Below, one piece after another: positions 6,996 through 10,322 of a DNA stretch of 10,322 nucleotides. The position numbers and the translations under genes were made by a program. The notes beneath the pieces are model-generated. The model had not been told where the DNA came from and searched no databases. It saw nothing but the letters and a program-made list of their open reading frames with translations. Origin of the DNA: Faecalimonas sp. GTDB taxonomy: Bacteria; Bacillota_A; Clostridia; Lachnospirales; Lachnospiraceae. The stretch is taken from NCBI GenBank assembly GCA_026169575.1, contig JAPFCT010000085.1, positions 1 to 10,322 of the forward strand, given 5' to 3'. Position 1 is the stretch's first letter. Each line of letters opens with the position of its first letter.

Positions 6996-7261
6996 TTTTA
7001 ATCACAATATTTTTCTTTTTTTATGCATTTCTCTATTATCTTTTTAGGAGATCTGACGATGTCAAACATCGGTGTACTGTCTCATTCACTTTCAGCATAA
7101 CGGCATAGAGTGGATTTTCAGTCTGCAAGTCTGAGAAGTGAGGCAATGCAGTGGCATCATCGATTAACGGCAACGTAGCAGAGTGGAATTCAGGCAAGTC
7201 ATTATGCGAAATATGAACGATACAATACACCCGAAGTATATGTTTTCAGCAACACTGTTCT
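6996..7261. other. Spacer between the lipoprotein gene and pheA, possible dispersed repeat with a small ORF
   Basis: Apart from the flanking promoter, this stretch holds no secure gene. On the minus strand a 64-codon frame runs from a GTG at 7228-7230 to a TAA at 7036-7038, containing DLPEFHSATLPLIDDA and ending VHRCLTSSDLLKR. It starts 31 nt after the pheA stop, has no good ribosome binding site, and shows no domain. I have a vague, unverifiable memory of similar short 'hypothetical proteins' repeated in Lachnospiraceae genomes, which would fit an intergenic repeat rather than a gene. Inside it AGAGTGGATTTTCAGTCTGC (from 7107) resembles AGAGTGGAATTCAGGCAAG (from 7180), an imperfect direct repeat. 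A small hairpin CGATG/CATCG surrounds about 7058-7072. No terminator for pheA was found here. Confidence 0.35.
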
Positions 7262-8392
7262 CTAATAATTTCCAAGTATCTTCATGTTTCTCGCTTCCTC
7301 ACGGATGCCCCTGATCGCATTTTTCACGGAAGGCTCATTCAGGTTTCCCTCAAAATCAACAAAAAAACGATATTCCCATGTCCGTCCTTCAATCGGTCTT
7401 GATTCAATCTTTGTCATATTCAGATTGTTATAAATAAAGTGCGACAAAATGTGATAAAGCGACCCGCTCTCATGTGGCACTTCAAAGCAAATGCTGATCT
7501 TTCCTACATCTTTTAAATATATTTTCTGATTGGACACAATGATAAACCGTGTAGAATTGTTGCTGTTATCGTTGATCTCCTCCGCCAGAACTTCAAGCCG
7601 GTGGATCTTCGCCGCATACTCACTGCACACCGCTGCCTGCGTTTTCTTCTGGTCTTCCAAAACCTTCTTTGCGGCGATTGCCGTATTCGCCACGCTGATC
7701 TGCTGCCAGTTTCGGTGCTCATCCAGAAATCTGGCGCTCTGCATCAGTCCCTGTGGGTGCGAGTAGACACACTCGATCTCTTCCAGTGTTGTACCCGGAA
7801 GCCCTGCAAGCATATGCCGGATTGGAAGCACGATCTCCCCCACAATATGATTTTCAAATTCCACAAGCAGATCGTATACCTGGCTGACCGCTCCCGCAGA
7901 AGAATTCTCAATCGGAAGTACCGCATAATCTGCAAGCCCGTCTTCCAGCGTCTCCATCGCATCGCGGAATGTCTGCACATGAAAGCTGTCACATTCCTCT
8001 CCAAAATAACTGTGGAGCGCAGCCTGGCTGTAGGCTCCCTCCACACCCGGGAACACAAGTCTTGCCCCCTTCTTATCCAGTGAATCAATTCCGATAAAAG
8101 CTGTCTTTCCGATCACTCCATGCTCTGTCAAAATCTGGTACTGGAGTTTTCTGCTCATCGCCATCAGCTGCTCATACAGTTCCGTGATCCCCCGTCTGTT
8201 AAACTCATTCGATGCCATCTGGGAAAGCGTCGCCAGTTTCTGCATCTCTCTCTCTTTGTCATAGACTTTTTTGCCGGATGCGATCTTTGTAAGCCCTACT
8301 TCCGCACACAATTCCATCCTCTTCTCGTATAATTTCACGATCTGGCTGTCAATATCATCCAGTTGTTCTCTGATCTCACTTAATGGTATCAT
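7262..8392 (-). CDS. pheA: Bifunctional chorismate mutase / prephenate dehydratase (P-protein)
   Basis: Cytosolic enzyme converting chorismate to prephenate and then to phenylpyruvate, the branch leading to phenylalanine. It is 376 residues with three domains in the usual order. The AroQ chorismate mutase covers about 1-88, with R8, R25, K36, D45, R48 and E49 aligning to E. coli R11, R28, K39, D48, R51 and E52. The prephenate dehydratase covers about 110-290, with FPGVEGAYSQAA (114-125), LPIENSSAGAVS (159-170) and the catalytic TRF at 281-283. The ACT domain (about 297-376) has ESGSLYHIL (308-316) and the phenylalanine-binding ESRP at 330-333, so feedback inhibition by phenylalanine is expected. 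An AAGGA site sits close before the ATG at 8390-8392, with GAGGTGA just above it. The gene stands alone, divergent from the CmpB-like gene. No T-box core or Phe-rich leader peptide was seen upstream. Confidence 0.95.
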   Translation of the reverse strand: MIPLSEIREQLDDIDSQIVKLYEKRMELCAEVGLTKIASGKKVYDKEREMQKLATLSQMASNEFNRRGITELYEQLMAMSRKLQYQILTEHGVIGKTAFIGIDSLDKKGARLVFPGVEGAYSQAALHSYFGEECDSFHVQTFRDAMETLEDGLADYAVLPIENSSAGAVSQVYDLLVEFENHIVGEIVLPIRHMLAGLPGTTLEEIECVYSHPQGLMQSARFLDEHRNWQQISVANTAIAAKKVLEDQKKTQAAVCSEYAAKIHRLEVLAEEINDNSNNSTRFIIVSNQKIYLKDVGKISICFEVPHESGSLYHILSHFIYNNLNMTKIESRPIEGRTWEYRFFVDFEGNLNEPSVKNAIRGIREEARNMKILGNY

Positions 8393-8458
8393 CTGTCCTT
8401 CACCTCATCATCCTTCTTTTTTCATGCTGCTGTCAAAAAAGTAACTGGTCTTCTTTGC

Positions 8459-8469
8459 CAGACAGTCTG
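8459..8469. promoter_or_regulatory. Short palindrome near the pheA start region, possible operator
   Basis: CAGACAGTCTG is a perfect palindrome of two 5-bp arms around one central base. It would lie just downstream of the transcript start predicted from the pheA -10 at 8480-8485. Operator function is speculative; the palindrome itself is directly visible. Confidence 0.25.
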
Positions 8470-8479
8470 TATTTTTCCT

Positions 8480-8485
8480 ATTATA
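8480..8485 (-). promoter_or_regulatory. Candidate -10 element for pheA
   Basis: TATAAT on the minus strand (complement of 8480-8485), about 88 nt before the pheA ATG. The best -35 at 17-nt spacing is TGGATT (complement of 8503-8508), a weak match. For the divergent gene the only candidate is TATAAA at 8498-8503 without a convincing -35. Confidence 0.4.
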
Positions 8486-8530
8486 TTACAATTTCTGTAT
8501 AAAATCCAGATTCCGGCAAATACTGCTACT

Positions 8531-8920
8531 ATGAAAAATAAATTTATCTTATGCGGCACCGCAGGCTGGTGCATGGAAATCCTTTTTACAAGCCTGCATT
8601 CTCTTTTGCACAGAGACTACAAATTATCAGGAAAAACTTCTGTCTGGATGTTCCCGATTTACGGGATGGCGAGCATACTGGCGCCACTTTTTCGCATACT
8701 GCGCGGAAAGAGCTTGATGATCCGTGGCAGTATTTACGCATGTCTGATCTTTGCCGGTGAGTTCTGTTCCGGATCCCTCTTAAAAAAATACGGCCTTTGT
8801 CCATGGGATTACAGCAATGCCAGGTTCAATATCCGCGGCCTGATCCGCCTTGACTATGCCCCGCTTTGGTTTGGCGCCGGACTTTTCTTTGAGAGACTAC
8901 TTTCTGATCCTAAGCGGTAA
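8531..8920 (+). CDS. Small membrane protein of the putative ABC-transporter type IV (CmpB-like, PF06541) family
   Basis: Integral membrane protein of 129 residues with four predicted hydrophobic segments (about 4-22, 38-57, 64-84 and 106-122). Features that match the family as I know it are the early GWCMEILFTSLHS, the KLSGKTSVWMFPIYG segment (31-45) and the WDYSNARFNIRGLI motif (92-105) before the last helix, which ends with a Trp/Phe-rich stretch. The family is often labelled 'putative ABC transporter permease', but no ATPase gene is adjacent, and transport has not been shown to my knowledge. The ATG at 8531 gives the typical N-terminus, yet there is no recognisable ribosome binding site, and a possible -10 (TATAAA at 8498) would leave a leader of only about 20 nt. 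The gene is alone between divergent pheA and the downstream nitroreductase, which has its own promoter. The true physiological role is unknown. Confidence 0.75.
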   Translation: MKNKFILCGTAGWCMEILFTSLHSLLHRDYKLSGKTSVWMFPIYGMASILAPLFRILRGKSLMIRGSIYACLIFAGEFCSGSLLKKYGLCPWDYSNARFNIRGLIRLDYAPLWFGAGLFFERLLSDPKR

Positions 8921-8990
8921 TGGATGTTTTTCCATTTCTCTGCATAGGCAAAGAATCCCATTCCCCGTAAAAAAGCCTCCCTTTTTGTAC

Positions 8991-9019
8991 TTGAAAATCT
9001 TGTCATTTTATTATATGAT
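8991..9019 (+). promoter_or_regulatory. Promoter of the nitroreductase-pyrB transcript
   Basis: TTGAAA at 8991-8996, a 17-nt spacer, and TATGAT at 9014-9019, each one base from consensus. The predicted start is near 9026, about 29 nt before the ATG at 9055. The short leader leaves no room for a PyrR-type attenuator ahead of the nitroreductase, so any pyrimidine control must act elsewhere. Between the CmpB-like stop (8920) and this promoter I see only a weak AATGGA/TCCATT hairpin at 8919-8936 with no T-run. Confidence 0.75.
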
Positions 9020-9054
9020 AAGTAAAATAATTCAATATGCAGGAGGCTCTTATT

Positions 9055-9591
9055 ATGGACACAACGCAATGTATTCAAACACGGCGAAGCATTCGAAAGT
9101 ACAGACCAGATCCGGTCGATCACAGTTTATTAGAATCTATTATTTCAACTGCATCTTATTCTCCATCCTGGAAGAACACACAGATCACTCGTTACATCGC
9201 AATTGAAGACTCTACAATTCTCAAAAAAATTGCCGATGACTATACCCCTTCTTATAATTCCAATATTGTCAGTCAGTTATCGATGTTGATCGCGGTAACT
9301 ATGGTAAAGGGACGCTCCGGGTTTGAACGTGACGGTTCTTATTCCACGAAAAAAGGAGACCGCTGGCAGATGTTTGACGCCGGGATCGCCTGTCAGAGTT
9401 TTTGTCTTGCAGCGCATGATGCAGGACTTGGCACAGTGATCATGGGGATTTTTGACGAGGACGGTATCCGAAAACTACTTGCCATTCCAGAAGAGCAGGA
9501 ACTGGCAGCTCTGATTGCAGTCGGTTATCCGGACATTTCCCCGGAAGCACCAAAGAGAAAGACTGTTTCTGAATTATTAACATACAAATAG
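9055..9591 (+). CDS. Nitroreductase family protein (FMN-dependent NAD(P)H oxidoreductase)
   Basis: Member of the nitroreductase fold, which uses FMN and NAD(P)H to reduce nitro-compounds, quinones or other substrates; the natural substrate cannot be told from sequence. It is 178 residues, at the small end of the family. The FMN-phosphate motif is TRRSIRKYRPDPV (9-21), followed by ASYSPSWKNTQ (33-43), the second FMN segment, and the C-terminal AAHDAGLGTVIMG (119-131), then PEEQELAALIAVGYPD (145-160) near the flavin ring. An AGGAGG site at 9041-9046, 8 nt before the ATG at 9055, fixes the start; an in-frame ATG at 9037 lies above that site and is rejected. Its TAG stop (9589-9591) overlaps the pyrB ribosome binding site. 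No ferredoxin or other fused domain is present. Confidence is high for the family and low for the substrate. Confidence 0.9.
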   Translation: MDTTQCIQTRRSIRKYRPDPVDHSLLESIISTASYSPSWKNTQITRYIAIEDSTILKKIADDYTPSYNSNIVSQLSMLIAVTMVKGRSGFERDGSYSTKKGDRWQMFDAGIACQSFCLAAHDAGLGTVIMGIFDEDGIRKLLAIPEEQELAALIAVGYPDISPEAPKRKTVSELLTYK

Positions 9592-9595
9592 GAGG
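9590..9595 (+). promoter_or_regulatory. pyrB ribosome binding site overlapping the nitroreductase stop codon
   Basis: AGGAGG begins at the last two bases of the TAG stop (9589-9591) and lies 5 nt before the pyrB ATG at 9601. A ribosome finishing the nitroreductase therefore ends on the pyrB start region, which supports translational coupling and one transcript. Confidence 0.8.
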
Positions 9596-9600
9596 AAGTT

Positions 9601-10322
9601 ATGAGACACTTGATGAGTCCTTTGGACTTTACTGTAGAAGAATTAGACAAATTATTGGACCTTGCAAACGATATCGAAGCACATCCGGACAAATATGCAC
9701 ACGCATGTGACGGAAAAAAGCTTGCCACTCTCTTTTATGAGCCAAGCACCCGCACAAGACTAAGCCACGAGGCAGCCATGTTAAACCTCGGCGGAAGTAT
9801 CCTCGGATTTTCTTCCGCTGACTCAAGTTCTGCTGCCAAAGGAGAAAGCGTATCCGACACAATCCGCATGGTATCCTGCTACGCGGACATCTGTGCCATG
9901 CGCCACCCAAAGGAAGGTGCCCCGATGGTCGCATGCCGCCACTCTTCCATCCCGGTCATCAATGCAGGGGACGGCGGACACCAGCATCCGACACAGACAC
10001 TGACCGACCTTCTGACGATCCGCTCGTTAAAGGGACGTCTTAACAATCTTACGATCGGTCTCTGCGGCGATTTAAAATTCGGAAGAACGGTTCATTCTCT
10101 GATCCACGCCCTTGTGCGCTATGAAAATGTACGGTTCGTCCTGATCTCCCCGGAAGAACTTCGTCTTCCAAGCTACATCCGCAAAGATGTATTAGATAAG
10201 AACAACATTCCTTACAAGGAAGTTATCAACCTGGAAGAGGCGATGCCGGAGTTAGATCTGCTCTACATGACACGCGTTCAAAAAGAACGTTTCTTCAATG
10301 AAGAGGACTATGTCCGCATGAA
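9601..10322 (+). CDS. pyrB: Aspartate carbamoyltransferase catalytic subunit, N-terminal part (cut by window edge)
   Basis: Cytosolic enzyme that condenses carbamoyl phosphate and aspartate to N-carbamoyl-L-aspartate, the first dedicated step of pyrimidine synthesis. I translated 240 complete codons; the full protein is usually about 300-310 residues, so roughly the last fifth is missing. The carbamoyl-phosphate loop FYEPSTRTR is at 45-53, with S49-T50-R51-T52-R53. K80 in SSSAAKGE matches the lysine donated to the neighbouring subunit. R101 in AMRHP, H127 in [11 protein letters not shown] (123-133), R162 in GRTVHS and R225/Q227 in MTRVQKERF are all present, so the active site looks intact. 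The ATG at 9601 follows AGGAGG by 5 nt. The regulatory subunit gene pyrI, if present, would lie beyond the window. The neighbour upstream is a nitroreductase rather than a pyr gene. Confidence 0.95.
   Translation, partial: MRHLMSPLDFTVEELDKLLDLANDIEAHPDKYAHACDGKKLATLFYEPSTRTRLSHEAAMLNLGGSILGFSSADSSSAAKGESVSDTIRMVSCYADICAMRHPKEGAPMVACRHSSIPVINAGDGGHQHPTQTLTDLLTIRSLKGRLNNLTIGLCGDLKFGRTVHSLIHALVRYENVRFVLISPEELRLPSYIRKDVLDKNNIPYKEVINLEEAMPELDLLYMTRVQKERFFNEEDYVRM

Noticed and set aside
8393..8470. T-box or leader-peptide attenuator upstream of pheA
   Set aside because: No T-box GGGTGGNACC-type core and no Phe-rich small ORF; the only mini-ORF encodes MKKEG.
9037..9054. Alternative nitroreductase ATG at 9037
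   Set aside because: It lies upstream of the AGGAGG at 9041-9046, which clearly serves the ATG at 9055.
1..10322. CRISPR array, insertion sequence, phage or tRNA gene
   Set aside because: No regularly spaced repeats, transposase-like protein, terminal inverted repeats or cloverleaf sequence were seen on reading both strands.

Overview
The window looks like chromosomal housekeeping DNA from a Gram-positive anaerobe of the class Clostridia, most likely a Lachnospiraceae gut bacterium. That assignment is inferred from protein style, strong AGGAGG-type ribosome binding sites, the gene order around gmk-rpoZ and rqcH, and moderate GC. I cannot name a genus or species from this sequence.

Layout. 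From the left edge to about 3.5 kb, five genes lie on the minus strand and read, in transcription order, yicC - gmk - rpoZ - rimO - pgsA (pgsA runs off the left edge). They are tightly spaced: 54 nt, 1 nt, 59 nt and a 1-nt overlap. A consensus-like promoter (TTGACG, 17 nt, TATAAT) precedes yicC. Divergently, on the plus strand, is rqcH (NFACT / fibronectin-binding-like), with its own extended -10 promoter and a leader of about 90 nt containing two small hairpins. A perfect 9-bp inverted repeat separates rqcH from a convergent minus-strand gene for a two-module lipoprotein of unknown function. Upstream of the lipoprotein is a spacer of about 330 bp with one small doubtful ORF that could be a dispersed repeat. 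Next comes minus-strand pheA (chorismate mutase / prephenate dehydratase). Divergent from pheA is a small four-helix membrane protein of the putative ABC-transporter type IV (CmpB-like) family. The right edge holds a plus-strand nitroreductase directly coupled to pyrB (aspartate carbamoyltransferase, cut by the window end).

How the genes fit together. The left half concerns nucleotide supply, transcription and translation upkeep: GMP kinase, RNA polymerase omega, a YicC-type endoribonuclease, ribosomal protein S12 methylthiolation, and C-terminal tailing of stalled nascent chains by RqcH. pgsA belongs to phospholipid synthesis. pheA and pyrB are independent biosynthetic genes for phenylalanine and pyrimidines.

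I found no CRISPR array, insertion sequence, phage gene, tRNA, rRNA or recognisable riboswitch, and no clear new multi-gene system. The points most worth checking are Glu instead of Asp in the RqcH Asp-Arg motif, the small ORF/possible repeat at 7036-7261, the lipoprotein with two separate modules, the missing remA gene between yicC and gmk, and the nitroreductase whose stop codon overlaps the pyrB ribosome binding site.
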